A stretch of DNA of 34,223 bases from an uncultured Clostridiaceae bacterium (GTDB taxonomy: Bacteria > Bacillota > Clostridia > TANB77 > CAG-508), in NCBI GenBank assembly GCA_949927585.1, contig CATLFA010000003.1, positions 71,998-106,220 on the forward strand, written 5' to 3'. Below, one piece after another: positions 7,525 to 17,126 of the stretch. A program made the translations under genes and the position numbers. The notes beneath the pieces were generated by a model. That model was not told where the DNA came from. It ran no database searches and saw only the letters and a list, made by a program, of their open reading frames with translations. Positions within the stretch are counted from its first letter, which is position 1; each line of letters begins with the position of its first letter.

Positions 7525-7887
7525 TTATTTATATTTTTCTTTGTATTCTTTTTCATAATTTCTTTTCATATTATGCTCATGCTTTTGTATGTATGCATTT
7601 GAAAATTCTTCTGGTGTTATTTTTAAACAATTTAATACTTCTATATAATAGTTTTGTACATCTGTTATTTCTTCTAGAAAATGATTTCTTACATCTTTAT
7701 CTTCTAAAATTGATTTAACTCCCTTTTTCTTTATTATAGATATACATTCTCCCATTTCTTCTACCATAAATAGTAGATGTAATTTAGCATCTTCTGGTTT
7801 TTGTATACCCCACTTTTCTTTAAATTGTTCTTGTAATTCTCGTTGTAATTCTTGCATCTCTGATATGCTTAAATCTTTTTGTGACAT
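7525..7887 (-). CDS. MazG-like nucleotide pyrophosphohydrolase
   Basis: A 120-residue all-helical protein with the MazG/dUTPase-superfamily metal-binding pattern. VEEMGE supplies the first acidic pair and [12 protein letters not shown] supplies the E-x-x-D half, so an NTP pyrophosphatase fold is likely. Members cleave (d)NTPs, often damaged ones, to monophosphates. ATAGGAGC precedes the ATG. The stop codon lies 12 nt before the dnaJ start, and its end overlaps the dnaJ ribosome binding region. Its place between dnaK and dnaJ suggests it is transcribed with the heat-shock operon. The exact substrate is unknown. Confidence 0.75.
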   Translation of the reverse strand: MSQKDLSISEMQELQRELQEQFKEKWGIQKPEDAKLHLLFMVEEMGECISIIKKKGVKSILEDKDVRNHFLEEITDVQNYYIEVLNCLKITPEEFSNAYIQKHEHNMKRNYEKEYKEKYK

Positions 7888-7908
7888 TTTTTGCTCCTAT
7901 CATTATAA

Positions 7909-7936
7909 CGGGCAGACGCAAGGTCTGCCCCTACAT
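7909..7936. repeat. Dispersed hairpin repeat (family A), copy 1
   Basis: CGGGCAGACGCAAGGTCTGCCCCTACAT-type element between dnaK and the MazG-like gene. GGGCAGAC pairs with GTCTGCCC. Near-identical copies lie at 10669-10695 and 18300-18326, with an inverted copy at 10617-10645. Confidence 0.7.
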
Positions 7937-7953
7937 TTATTCTGTATTAATTT

Positions 7954-10050
<2,097 letters not shown>

Positions 10051-10569
10051 CTAATTTGCTACTACTACCATTGAGTGGCGGATTACTTTTGAGCCTATTT
10101 TGTATCCTTTTCGGTATTCTTCTTTTATTATTTTTTCTCCTAGTGTTTCGTCGGTTACCATTCCTACGGCTTCGTGTACTTCTGGGTCAAATGGTGTTCC
10201 TACGGCTTCTATTTCTTGTACTCCATTTGCTGTTAATACTTCTTTGAATTGTTTTAGTACTAGTTCTACTCCTTGTTTGTATGCTTCATCTTCTGTTTTT
10301 GCACTTACTGCCTTTTCTAGGTTGTCTATTACTGGTAAAAGTGATGTTACTATGTCTGATATTAGACTGTTATATAAGCCTTCTCTTTCTTTTGAACTTC
10401 TTTTTTTGAAGTTGTCAAATTCTGCCATTAGTCTTTTTAGTCTGTCTTCTTGATCTTCTAGTTGCTCTTTTTGAAGTAGTATTGTGTCTTTTAATTTTGT
10501 TTTTTCATCTTTTTCTTCTACTACATCTACTTTTTGCACTGTTTCTTCATTTTTATTTTCTTCTGACAT
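10051..10569 (-). CDS. grpE: Nucleotide exchange factor GrpE
   Basis: A 172-residue protein. The charged N-terminus (residues 1-35) is followed by the long dimerising helix (RLMAEFDNFKKRSSKE) and the C-terminal beta domain with GTPFDPEVHEAVGMV, which releases ADP from DnaK. The ending IRHSMVVVAN is typical. AGGAGG precedes the ATG. It is the second gene of the CIRCE-controlled heat-shock operon. Confidence 0.96.
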   Translation of the reverse strand: MSEENKNEETVQKVDVVEEKDEKTKLKDTILLQKEQLEDQEDRLKRLMAEFDNFKKRSSKEREGLYNSLISDIVTSLLPVIDNLEKAVSAKTEDEAYKQGVELVLKQFKEVLTANGVQEIEAVGTPFDPEVHEAVGMVTDETLGEKIIKEEYRKGYKIGSKVIRHSMVVVAN

Positions 10570-10616
10570 TTTTTGTCCTCCTAATTTATTAAATTTATAT
10601 TTATTATTTATTTTTG

Positions 10617-10696
10617 AATGTAGTGGTAAACCTTGTGTCTACCCTTTATAGTGATTTCCTCAAAGTCCGGGCAGAGACAAGCCCTGCACCTACATC
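10617..10696. repeat. Facing pair of repeat A copies
   Basis: A degenerate inverted copy (10617-10645, complement GGGTAGACACAAGG) faces a direct copy (10669-10695, GGGCAGAGACAAGCCCTGC). Together they can form one long hairpin between hrcA and grpE. Confidence 0.6.
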
Positions 10697-10716
10697 TTCT
10701 ATTGTTGTTTTAATAA

Positions 10717-11727
10717 TTATTCTTTATCTTTATTTAATTTATTACTAATATACTTCATTACAGATATTACTTTTGAGTAGTCCATTCTTTTTGGTCCTAT
10801 TATTCCTATTGTACCTAAGTCTTTGTCTCCTACTGTGTGTTTGAAAGTTACTATGCTGAAGTCTTTTAGATTTTCGTTATCATTTTCGTCGCCAATATAT
10901 ACGTTTATGTCTTTTGCTACTCCTGAATTTAGCATGTCTAGCATTAGTTCTTTGGTATCTAATAAGTTTATGAAGTTTTTTGCTACTTCCATACTTTTGA
11001 ATTCTGGCAAGTCAAAAGATTTTTTTGTTCCTTCTAAGTATATTTTTTCTTCTTGCTCTACTATTTTGTTTATTTGTTCTATTATTGGCTTTATTACTTC
11101 TATACTATAACTTATTTCAGATAAAATGTATTCTTCCATTGGTTTATCTATTTTTGATAATGGTTTTCCTTTTAGTTTTGTATTAAATAAGTTGTTTAGT
11201 GTTTCTACTTGATTTAAAGTTATATCTTCGTCATATTTTATTATTGTCTCTTTTACTAGCCCTGTATCTGTAACTATTACTACCATAAGCATTCTGCTAC
11301 CTAATAGTACAAATTTTATTTCTTCTATTATTTGCATATTGTTTTTTGGACCTATTGCAACTGTTGTGTAATGTGTTACTTCTGATAATGTTGTTGTTGC
11401 AATTTTGGTTAGGTCTTCTATTTCATTTACTTTTTCACCTAGTTTTGATTGAATATATTTTATTTCCTCTAATGATATATCTTCTTCGTTTATTAATTCA
11501 TCTACATAGAACCTATAACCTTTTTCTGATGGTATCCTTCCTGATGATGTATGTGTTTTATCTAAGTACCCACTTTTTTCTAGTTCTGCTAGTTCGTTTC
11601 TTACGGTTGCACTGCTATAGTTTAAACCATATTTCTCAACCAAGGCTCCTGAACTTACAGGTTCTGCTGAATTTATATATTCATCAATTACCGCTTGGAG
11701 TATTTTCTTTTTGCGGTCATTTAACAT
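10717..11727 (-). CDS. hrcA: Heat-inducible transcription repressor HrcA
   Basis: A 336-residue protein of normal family length. The N-terminal winged helix (ILQAVIDEYINSAEPVSS, then SSATVRNELAELEKSGYL) binds CIRCE. The GAF-like core and the C-terminal IGIIGPKRMDYSKVISVMKY block are intact. It represses its own operon and is kept active by GroEL in characterised species. AGGTGAT precedes the ATG. Two CIRCE-type operators lie directly upstream. Confidence 0.96.
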   Translation of the reverse strand: MLNDRKKKILQAVIDEYINSAEPVSSGALVEKYGLNYSSATVRNELAELEKSGYLDKTHTSSGRIPSEKGYRFYVDELINEEDISLEEIKYIQSKLGEKVNEIEDLTKIATTTLSEVTHYTTVAIGPKNNMQIIEEIKFVLLGSRMLMVVIVTDTGLVKETIIKYDEDITLNQVETLNNLFNTKLKGKPLSKIDKPMEEYILSEISYSIEVIKPIIEQINKIVEQEEKIYLEGTKKSFDLPEFKSMEVAKNFINLLDTKELMLDMLNSGVAKDINVYIGDENDNENLKDFSIVTFKHTVGDKDLGTIGIIGPKRMDYSKVISVMKYISNKLNKDKE

Positions 11728-11781
11728 TTTATCACCTACAATTCCATAGTTTTCATTGACCTATTCTATGTTGTTTACTAA

Positions 11782-11808
11782 TTAGCACTTTACCCTTTTA
11801 ATTGCTAA
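11782..11808 (-). promoter_or_regulatory. Second CIRCE-like operator, downstream of the promoter
   Basis: TTAGCACTT, a 9-nt spacer, then AATTGCTAA. This is the CIRCE architecture with one mismatch between the arms. It lies between the predicted transcription start and hrcA, 24 bp from the primary CIRCE. Confidence 0.7.
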
Positions 11809-11818
11809 CTTCATATAT

Positions 11819-11845
11819 ATTATACCCAAAATTAGCACTTGTCAA
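11819..11845 (-). promoter_or_regulatory. Promoter of the hrcA-grpE-dnaK-dnaJ operon
   Basis: On the minus strand, TTGACA (11840-11845) is followed after 15 nt by TATAAT (11819-11824). The primary CIRCE covers the -35 and part of the spacer, so HrcA binding would block RNA polymerase. Confidence 0.7.
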
Positions 11846-11858
11846 TACCAAGTGCTAA
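11832..11858 (-). promoter_or_regulatory. CIRCE operator
   Basis: TTAGCACTT, a 9-nt spacer, then AAGTGCTAA. The arms are perfectly complementary and match the HrcA-binding consensus TTAGCACTC-N9-GAGTGCTAA except for the innermost pair. It overlaps the -35 of the hrcA promoter. Confidence 0.93.
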
Positions 11859-11883
11859 TTTTTTTATATTTTTTATTTTTTTA

Positions 11884-11912
11884 TTGACATATACTGGAAA
11901 ATATAGTATTAT
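11884..11912 (+). promoter_or_regulatory. Strong promoter for a short antisense RNA
   Basis: TTGACA (11884-11889), a 17-nt spacer and TATTAT (11907-11912) on the plus strand. It points at no plus-strand gene but at a terminator only about 50 nt further on, so it should make a very short transcript. Confidence 0.75.
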
Positions 11913-11918
11913 ATATTT

Positions 11919-11993
11919 AATCTTAAAGATTTATACAATAAATCTTTTCATACAGAAATAAAAAACCCCGTTGCTGTAACAACGGGGTTTTTC
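11919..11993 (+). ncRNA. Candidate antitoxin small RNA (Fst/par-like type I system)
   Basis: A predicted transcript of about 75 nt runs from the promoter at 11884-11912 to the hairpin at 11961-11992. It contains AATCTTTTCATACAGAAA (11941-11958). The identical plus-strand sequence at 12053-12070 covers the start codon of a small minus-strand hydrophobic peptide gene. This RNA is therefore perfectly complementary, over 18 nt, to that mRNA's initiation region. The peptide gene's transcript should end at the same hairpin, giving a second region of complementarity. No coding potential is seen. The RNA itself is inferred, not observed. Confidence 0.55.
11961..11992. terminator. Shared bidirectional terminator of the toxin/antitoxin pair
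   Basis: AAAAACCCCGTTG (11961-11973) and CAACGGGGTTTTT (11980-11992) form a perfect 13-bp stem with a 6-nt loop. U-runs occur in both directions. Confidence 0.9.
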
Positions 11994-11994
11994 C

Positions 11995-12063
11995 TTAATC
12001 GTTGAACTCTTTTAGTATGTATAAAACTAAGATTAAGGCTATTATCTTTGGTAATCTTTTCAT
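11995..12063 (-). CDS. Candidate 22-residue hydrophobic type I toxin peptide
   Basis: An AGGAGG site (12072-12077) lies 8 nt before an ATG opening a 22-codon frame. The peptide starts MKRLPK, continues with a single hydrophobic helix (IIALILVLYIL) and ends KEFND. A basic start, one membrane helix and a polar tail are the layout of type I toxins such as Fst. The stop lies 2 nt from the shared terminator. The 5' leader can fold into a stem (CCTTTT/AAAAGG, 12083-12098) upstream of the ribosome binding site. I recognise the locus architecture, not the peptide sequence. A plain small membrane peptide is the alternative. Confidence 0.6.
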   Translation of the reverse strand: MKRLPKIIALILVLYILKEFND

Positions 12064-12105
12064 ACAGAAAACCTCCTTTCTACCTTTTAGGTAAAAGGCT
12101 TGTTT

Positions 12106-12134
12106 ATTATACATTATGTTACTATATTTTTCTA
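12106..12134 (-). promoter_or_regulatory. Probable promoter of the small peptide gene
   Basis: On the minus strand a consensus TATAAT (12106-12111) lies 17 nt downstream of TAGAAA (12129-12134), a weak -35. The predicted mRNA begins near 12099, at the foot of the leader stem. Confidence 0.5.
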
Positions 12135-12166
12135 TACCTTCGACAAAGGTTCTGTTAATGCGACAA

Positions 12167-12209
12167 AAATATGAAGAAGATGTTCTAATTGAACACCTTC
12201 TTCATATTT
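12167..12209 (-). terminator. Terminator of the orphan gene at 12229
   Basis: AAATATGAAGAAG plus TGTTC pairs with GAACA plus CTTCTTCATATTT around TAATT. On the minus strand the stem is followed by a short U-run. It insulates the peptide gene from the upstream orphan gene. Confidence 0.85.
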
Positions 12210-12228
12210 AATAATTCTATTCATTATT

Positions 12229-12702
12229 TTAATAAGGAACTTTCTCTCCTAAGAACTCTTTTTCTAATGCAAGCATTGTGCCTCCATCTGAGATAGCATC
12301 AAATACATCATCATTTGGAAGTTTTGCTATTAGATATTTAAAAGCGCAAATCATTGGCTTTCCTAATATAGCGGTCTTAAGTTTTTCTTCAGTAAGTAAT
12401 TCTATAATATTATCTACTATATCAAATTTATTATTACTTGAAAATGTAAATTTTACTGCATCATTTAAAATATTTTTATAAAAATAAATTTTAAATAGTT
12501 TCACAACTTCATCATATGAAATTGCTTCATACCTCTCTGCTTTATTTCTATTGTCTGTAATAAATTTTTTAATTTCATCAAACCGTGTTCTAATTGCATT
12601 TTCCATTTGTGTAAACAAGGGATTAACCTTTTCTTTTACTTGTGGTAATTCAAAAATAGTTATTGGAACTTGTGTTTCAATCCTTACTAATACTTCATCC
12701 AT
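12229..12702 (-). CDS. Orphan protein of unknown function
   Basis: A 157-residue soluble, mostly helical protein (MDEVLVRIETQVPITIFE... ending EKEFLGEKVPY) with no signal peptide or membrane segment and no domain I recognise. AAGGAGGAAG lies before the ATG, and it has its own terminator. It contains an in-frame CGG at codon 40 (12583-12585), which must be read without a frame change because a +1 shift meets a stop about 25 codons later. Its position between hemW and hrcA, beside the toxin-like locus, suggests an inserted accessory gene. Confidence 0.75.
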   Translation of the reverse strand: MDEVLVRIETQVPITIFELPQVKEKVNPLFTQMENAIRTRFDEIKKFITDNRNKAERYEAISYDEVVKLFKIYFYKNILNDAVKFTFSSNNKFDIVDNIIELLTEEKLKTAILGKPMICAFKYLIAKLPNDDVFDAISDGGTMLALEKEFLGEKVPY

Positions 12703-12820
12703 ACTGTTCTTCCTCCTTAAATATTTTTTTACAATAGTTGCTATCCTATAATGAAAAATAGGAGTATAAAATTTATTATGTTATATATTTTATCATATAA
12801 TTATTGTTTTTTCAATCCTT

Positions 12821-13951
12821 TTAAACAAATTCCTCCCACACCAAATTTGCTAAATCTAAACCTTTATTAGTAAGTTTTATATTGTTTAAGTCTATTTCTA
12901 TTAAATCTTCATTTACTAATTTTTCTAGTTCTTTTCTATATAAATAAATGGGATTATCTACGAATTTATTTTTGAATTCCCCAATATCTACTCCTTCTAG
13001 CTTTCTTAAGGCTAGTAGCATATATTCTTTTTTCTTTTCTTCTTCATTTTGTATTTCACATATTTGTATATTGCCTTTGAAATTGTTGTTTTCTACGTTT
13101 TTTATATATTCTTCTATATTGCTTGTATTGCAGAAGCGTTCATTATTTATATATGAATGTGCAGAAAGTCCAAGGCCTAGGTATTCTTTTTGATTCCAAC
13201 AATTTGTATTATGCTTTGATTCAAAACCTTTTTTTGAGAAGTTAGATATTTCATAATGTATATATCCATTTTCTTCTAATTTGTTTTTTATATTCCAATA
13301 CATTTTTCTTTCTAGCTCATCAGAAGGTAGTTGTATTTTTTTGCTATCTACAAGTTGTTGCATTTTTGTGCCTTCTTCTATAATTAAAGAATATACTGAA
13401 ATATGTTTTGGCTCTAATTTTATTACTTTTTGTACGCTATCTTCTAATTCTTCTAATGTTTGACTTGGAAGTGCTAGCATTAAGTCTACATTTATATTTT
13501 TAAAACCTACCTTTTTTGCTAGATTATATGTGTTTAAAAATTCTTCATATGTATGTATTCTTCCTATTTGTTTTAGAATTTTATTATTTGTACTTTGAAG
13601 TCCTATGCTTATTCTGTTTATTCCAGTTTTTTTATAGTCTTTTAGCTTTTCTTCATTTACTGTTCCTGGGTTTATTTCTATTGTTATTTCCGCTTCTTGT
13701 TTTATTTTAAATTTGCTTTTTATTGTTTCTACTATTTCTTTTATATATTTGCTTTCTATAAAAGAAGGTGTTCCCCCTCCTATGTAAATTGTGTTAATAA
13801 TGTAATTGCCTTCTTTATTTTTTATCTCTTTTTTTAAACATTCTATATATTTTTCTATCACTTTTTCCTTATTTGCAAAAGATGTAAAATCGCAGTAACT
13901 GCATTTGCTTTTGCAAAAAGGTATGTGTACATATATTCCTAGTTCTTTCAT
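12821..13951 (-). CDS. hemW: Radical SAM protein HemW (heme chaperone, formerly HemN-like)
   Basis: A 376-residue protein beginning MKELGIYVHIPFCKSKCSYC. Cys13, Cys17 and Cys20 form the radical-SAM CxxxCxxC cluster motif. GGGTPSF and the complete HemN C-terminal domain follow. HemW proteins bind and deliver heme rather than oxidising coproporphyrinogen. AGAAGGA precedes the ATG. The neighbourhood with hrcA is typical of Bacillota, except that lepA is missing and an accessory patch has been inserted. Confidence 0.93.
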   Translation of the reverse strand: MKELGIYVHIPFCKSKCSYCDFTSFANKEKVIEKYIECLKKEIKNKEGNYIINTIYIGGGTPSFIESKYIKEIVETIKSKFKIKQEAEITIEINPGTVNEEKLKDYKKTGINRISIGLQSTNNKILKQIGRIHTYEEFLNTYNLAKKVGFKNINVDLMLALPSQTLEELEDSVQKVIKLEPKHISVYSLIIEEGTKMQQLVDSKKIQLPSDELERKMYWNIKNKLEENGYIHYEISNFSKKGFESKHNTNCWNQKEYLGLGLSAHSYINNERFCNTSNIEEYIKNVENNNFKGNIQICEIQNEEEKKKEYMLLALRKLEGVDIGEFKNKFVDNPIYLYRKELEKLVNEDLIEIDLNNIKLTNKGLDLANLVWEEFV

Positions 13952-14007
13952 ATTATTTTCCTTCTATATTTTTATAAATTTGTACTGTTCTAAAATATCA
14001 TTATAAA

Positions 14008-14034
14008 GTTCCAACTTCTAACTTCCAACATCCA
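14008..14034. repeat. Dispersed repeat (family C) at the whiA 3' end
   Basis: AGTTCCAACTTCTAACTTCC-type sequence overlapping the end of whiA. Related pieces occur at 22430-22497 and 24214-24296, where they form inverted repeats. Confidence 0.5.
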
Positions 14035-14899
14035 TTTGAGCTATTTCTAGTATTTTATTTAACCTATGATTTACTCCTGATTTTCCTATTGGGTCTTTTA
14101 GCATTTGTCCTAGTTCTACCAAGCTTGCGTCTGGGTTTTTTATTCTTATTTTTGCTATTTCTTTTAGGTTTTCTGAGAGTTTGTCGAATTCTCCTATTTT
14201 TTGTAGTTTCTTTATTGCTTCTATTTGTTTTACTGCTGCATTTACTGTTTTATTTATGTTTGCTGTTTCACAGTTTACTTTTCTGTTTATATTATTTTTC
14301 ATATCTCTTAGTACTCGTATTTGTTCAAATTTTAATACACTACTATTCGCACCTATTAATGCTAATAGTTTTGATATTTCTTCTCCATCTTTTATATATA
14401 TACTATATCCATTTTTTCTCTCTAGTTTTTTTGCTTGTATTGTAAATGTTTTTAAGATGTTTATTATTTTTTCTGCATTGTAAATAGTACTTAGTATTAT
14501 TTCTAAATGATATTTGCTTTCTGGATTATTTATGCTTCCTGCTCCTAAAAATGCTCCTCTTATTATAGCTTTTAGTAGTTCCTCTTTACTAGTTTCTCCT
14601 TTATATTCTATGTCTTCTTCTAAATATATTATTTCTTCTATATTTTCTATTTTTGGAGCTATTATTATATAGTTGTTACCTTTTATATCTATTTTATAAT
14701 TTGTTATGTTTATGTTTGAAAGTAGCTTACTAAATCTATTTATATTATATTCATTTTCAGTTTTATATGTTGTTTTTCCGTTTTTATATACTGTATTATT
14801 ACTAATTAAATATCCTATTAATTCATATTTAACTATCTCTTTATTTGAAAGATTACTTATCTTACTTAAATTTTCTTTTAATTCTGATGAGAAAGACAT
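14018..14899 (-). CDS. whiA: DNA-binding protein WhiA
   Basis: A 293-residue protein. The N-terminal part is the homing-endonuclease-like (LAGLIDADG-derived) domain, with RGAFLGAGSINNPESKYHLEI. The C-terminal helix-turn-helix contains RIKNPDASLVELGQMLKDPI and SGVNHRLNKI. WhiA acts in cell division and chromosome segregation in Bacillota and as a sporulation regulator in actinobacteria. AGGAGG precedes the ATG. It is 12 nt downstream of prmC, so probably co-transcribed. The usual rapZ-yvcK-whiA cluster is not preserved here. Confidence 0.94.
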   Translation of the reverse strand: MSFSSELKENLSKISNLSNKEIVKYELIGYLISNNTVYKNGKTTYKTENEYNINRFSKLLSNINITNYKIDIKGNNYIIIAPKIENIEEIIYLEEDIEYKGETSKEELLKAIIRGAFLGAGSINNPESKYHLEIILSTIYNAEKIINILKTFTIQAKKLERKNGYSIYIKDGEEISKLLALIGANSSVLKFEQIRVLRDMKNNINRKVNCETANINKTVNAAVKQIEAIKKLQKIGEFDKLSENLKEIAKIRIKNPDASLVELGQMLKDPIGKSGVNHRLNKILEIAQMDVGS

Positions 14900-14911
14900 A
14901 TTTGTTCCTCC

Positions 14912-15751
14912 TTATACTTTTGCTATAATTATTCTATCGTTTCCACTTAAATCTTTTTTGCTATATATTTCTTTATAATTCTTATTTTCTTTTAGTAATT
15001 GTATAACTGCTTGTTTTTGGTTGTAACCTATTTCCATGCAAAGATAACCATTTTCATTTAAGAATTTATGTGCTTCGTTTGCAAGTTTTCTATAAAATTG
15101 TAAGCCATCTTCTCCACCATCTAACGCAATGTGTGGCTCATTTTGTACTTGTTTTTCTAATTTATTTATTTCTTTACTTTCTATATATGGTGGATTTGAA
15201 ACTATTATATCATATTTTTCTTTTATATTTTTAAACATATCTGATTGTATAAATTGTACTTTTGAAGTATCCTCTATATTTTTTATATAATTACTTTTAG
15301 CTATGTTTAAAGCTCTACTACTTATATCTGACATTGTTATGGTAGTATTTTTAGTATATTTTGCAATTGATGTCCCTATACATCCGCTTCCTGTACATAT
15401 ATCTAATACTTTTACAGATGTATCATTTATTATATTTATTACTTCTTCTACTAATATTTCTGTATCCGGCTGAGGTATTAATACATCTTTATCTACGTAA
15501 AAATTTAATTTCATAAATTCTTGATTATTTGTTATATATTGAATTGGCATACCTTGAATTATTTCTATTAATGCTAAATAATATCTTGTTTTTTCATCTT
15601 CTGATATTTCTTTTTTATCATTTACTAATATTTGCGCTTTACTCATATTTAATATAAATTCTGCTAATAATTTTGATATTAAGTTAGCATCTTCTATATT
15701 ATTAGCTGTTAGTAAATTTTTTCCATACATTATTAATTCCTTTATTTTCAA
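14912..15751 (-). CDS. prmC: Release factor glutamine methyltransferase PrmC
   Basis: A 279-residue protein. The helical N-terminal domain (about 1-80) is followed by a class I SAM-dependent domain with VLDICTGSGCIG and the catalytic VSNPPYIES. It methylates the glutamine of the GGQ loop in RF1 and RF2. The frame opens with TTG behind AGAGGTG; a later ATG at residue 8 is an alternative start. prfA, its usual partner, is not in the window. Confidence 0.94.
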   Translation of the reverse strand: MKIKELIMYGKNLLTANNIEDANLISKLLAEFILNMSKAQILVNDKKEISEDEKTRYYLALIEIIQGMPIQYITNNQEFMKLNFYVDKDVLIPQPDTEILVEEVINIINDTSVKVLDICTGSGCIGTSIAKYTKNTTITMSDISSRALNIAKSNYIKNIEDTSKVQFIQSDMFKNIKEKYDIIVSNPPYIESKEINKLEKQVQNEPHIALDGGEDGLQFYRKLANEAHKFLNENGYLCMEIGYNQKQAVIQLLKENKNYKEIYSKKDLSGNDRIIIAKV

Positions 15752-15792
15752 CTTTTATGCACCTCTCTTATTTAAAATTTTACTATATACAC

Positions 15793-15822
15793 AAAAAAAA
15801 CGCAAGTTTATATTAAACTTGC
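15793..15822 (-). terminator. Terminator of the 6S RNA
   Basis: GCAAGTTTA and TAAACTTGC (15802-15822) form a perfect 9-bp stem with a 3-nt loop. On the minus strand it is followed by eight U residues. Confidence 0.9.
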
Positions 15823-15828
15823 AAAAAA

Positions 15829-16018
15829 ATTTCCCCACCATAAGCCGCAAGATGATTGGATTTTTAATACCTGTTTTCACAGGTGGGTGTCTTGTTGAAA
15901 GTTTCTGGGTTTCTTACTATATAATGTAAGCATACACGCTATTCTTCCAATATTCCTGACTCCCTTTTATTATTTGTTGGTAATAAAATTCCAGTCTACA
16001 CGTACCGAGCAGGGAAAT
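15829..16018 (-). ncRNA. ssrS: 6S RNA
   Basis: The minus-strand sequence starts ATTTCCCTGCTCGG and ends GGTGGGGAAAT, so AUUUCCC and GGGGAAAU close a long rod. Inside are the ACACCCACCTGTG-ACAGGT segment and CCAATCATCTTGCGGC, which I associate with clostridial 6S RNAs. Length is about 190 nt. The RNA mimics an open promoter and binds the housekeeping RNA polymerase. A promoter lies just upstream and a strong terminator just downstream. It rests on recognition of landmark segments and the closing stem, not on a covariance search. Confidence 0.78.
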
Positions 16019-16050
16019 ATATTTTCTATTTAATTTTGTTTTCTATAATT

Positions 16051-16079
16051 ATAATATCATATCATAATTATAATTTCAA
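16051..16079 (-). promoter_or_regulatory. Probable promoter of 6S RNA
   Basis: On the minus strand TTGAAA (16074-16079), a 17-nt spacer and TATTAT (16051-16056). A TATAAT overlaps at 16048-16053. Transcription would start about 25 nt before the mature 5' end, implying a processed leader. Confidence 0.5.
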
Positions 16080-16218
16080 TATCTTTTTGTTGGTAATTTT
16101 TTTCATTAGAATATTATTATGGAAGAATTAGATTTTCTTGTGTGATTTTACCACTTAGAAAATTTTATTCTTGCTTTTTCATTTATATTATTATATTCTA
16201 ATACCTAAATAATATTTA
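16080..16218. other. AT-rich gap after truB
   Basis: No gene is seen. A weak imperfect hairpin (AAGAATTAGATTTTCT and AGAAAATTTTATTCTT, about 16120-16174) lacks a clear U-run and may be the truB transcript end. Confidence 0.3.
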
Positions 16219-17071
16219 CTATTTTAATATAATATCTCTTTTTACTTTTTTATTTTTTACTATTCCTGTTCCTAAATACTTGTTGGTATATATATTATAT
16301 ATTCCATCTTCTTTATCTACTGTTATTTGTCCTCCATTTAGGAACTTTTCTATTTGTTTTTCATTTAAATTTATAATTGATAAATTATTTAACAATTTCT
16401 CCATTGTTATTATTTTTGTTTCTACACTATTTTCCAATTCTTCTAAAGTAATTGCATCTTCTATTTTGAATCTTCCTACCTTAGTTCTATTTAATTCTTT
16501 CATATATCCTATTGTATTTAACTTTTGTGCTATATCTTCACATAGACTTCTTATATATGTACCTTTTGAACAACTTACTTTGAATTCTATTTCATTTTCT
16601 TTATCATTAAAATTAATTAAATCAATTTTATATATTTCTATATTTCTTGGTTTTATTTCTACTTTTTCACCATTTCTTGCATATTCATATAGTTTTTTTC
16701 CATTTATTTTTATTGCTGAATATATTGGTGGATATTGTTCTTGCTTTCCTATAAAGTTTTTTAGTATTTCTTCTATTTTTTCTATAGTTATATTTTGAAC
16801 TTCTTTTTCTTCTATAATATTTCCTTCTATGTCTGCTGTATCTGTTTTTATTCCTAACTTTAAAGTAACTTCATATTCTTTATCATGTTCTATTAAATAT
16901 TTAGAAAGTTTCGTACTATCATTTAAAAGAAGTGGTAATACTCCTGTTGCATTAGGGTCTAATGTTCCTGTATGTCCCACTTTTTTTATATTTAATATTT
17001 TTTTTACTTTTGCTACTATGTCATGTGATGTATAGCCTTTTGGTTTGTTTATAATTATTATTCCGATTCAT
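16219..17071 (-). CDS. truB: tRNA pseudouridine(55) synthase TruB, read through a CGG +1 site at codon 3
   Basis: With one skipped base this is a complete 283-residue TruB: MNGIIIINKPKGYTSHD, then VGHTGTLDPNATGVLP with the catalytic aspartate, KINGKKLYEYAR, CSKGTYIRSLCEDI and a C-terminal PUA-like domain. It makes pseudouridine 55 in the T loop of tRNAs. The ATG at 17071 has an AAGGAG site. The third codon is CGG. Read straight, the message gives a 16-residue peptide; skipping the C gives the canonical N-terminus. The longest uninterrupted frame begins 30 residues into the protein (GTG at 16980), which would drop the conserved NKPKG segment. It closes the rimP-nusA-infB-rbfA-nrnA-truB operon. 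Confidence 0.9.
17062..17065 (-). other. CGGA +1 frameshift site at codon 3 of truB
   Basis: The coding strand reads ATG AAT CGG AAT in the incoming frame. Skipping the C gives ATG AAT GGA ATA ATA ATT ATA AAC AAA, MNGIIIINK, the standard TruB start. A perfect ribosome binding site fixes the ATG, so no other start explains the gene. Confidence 0.82.
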
Positions 17072-17126
17072 GTTTCTCCTTTTTTAGCTGTTCCTTCGAA
17101 GAACGAGTCGCCGAATGGTGCGACTT

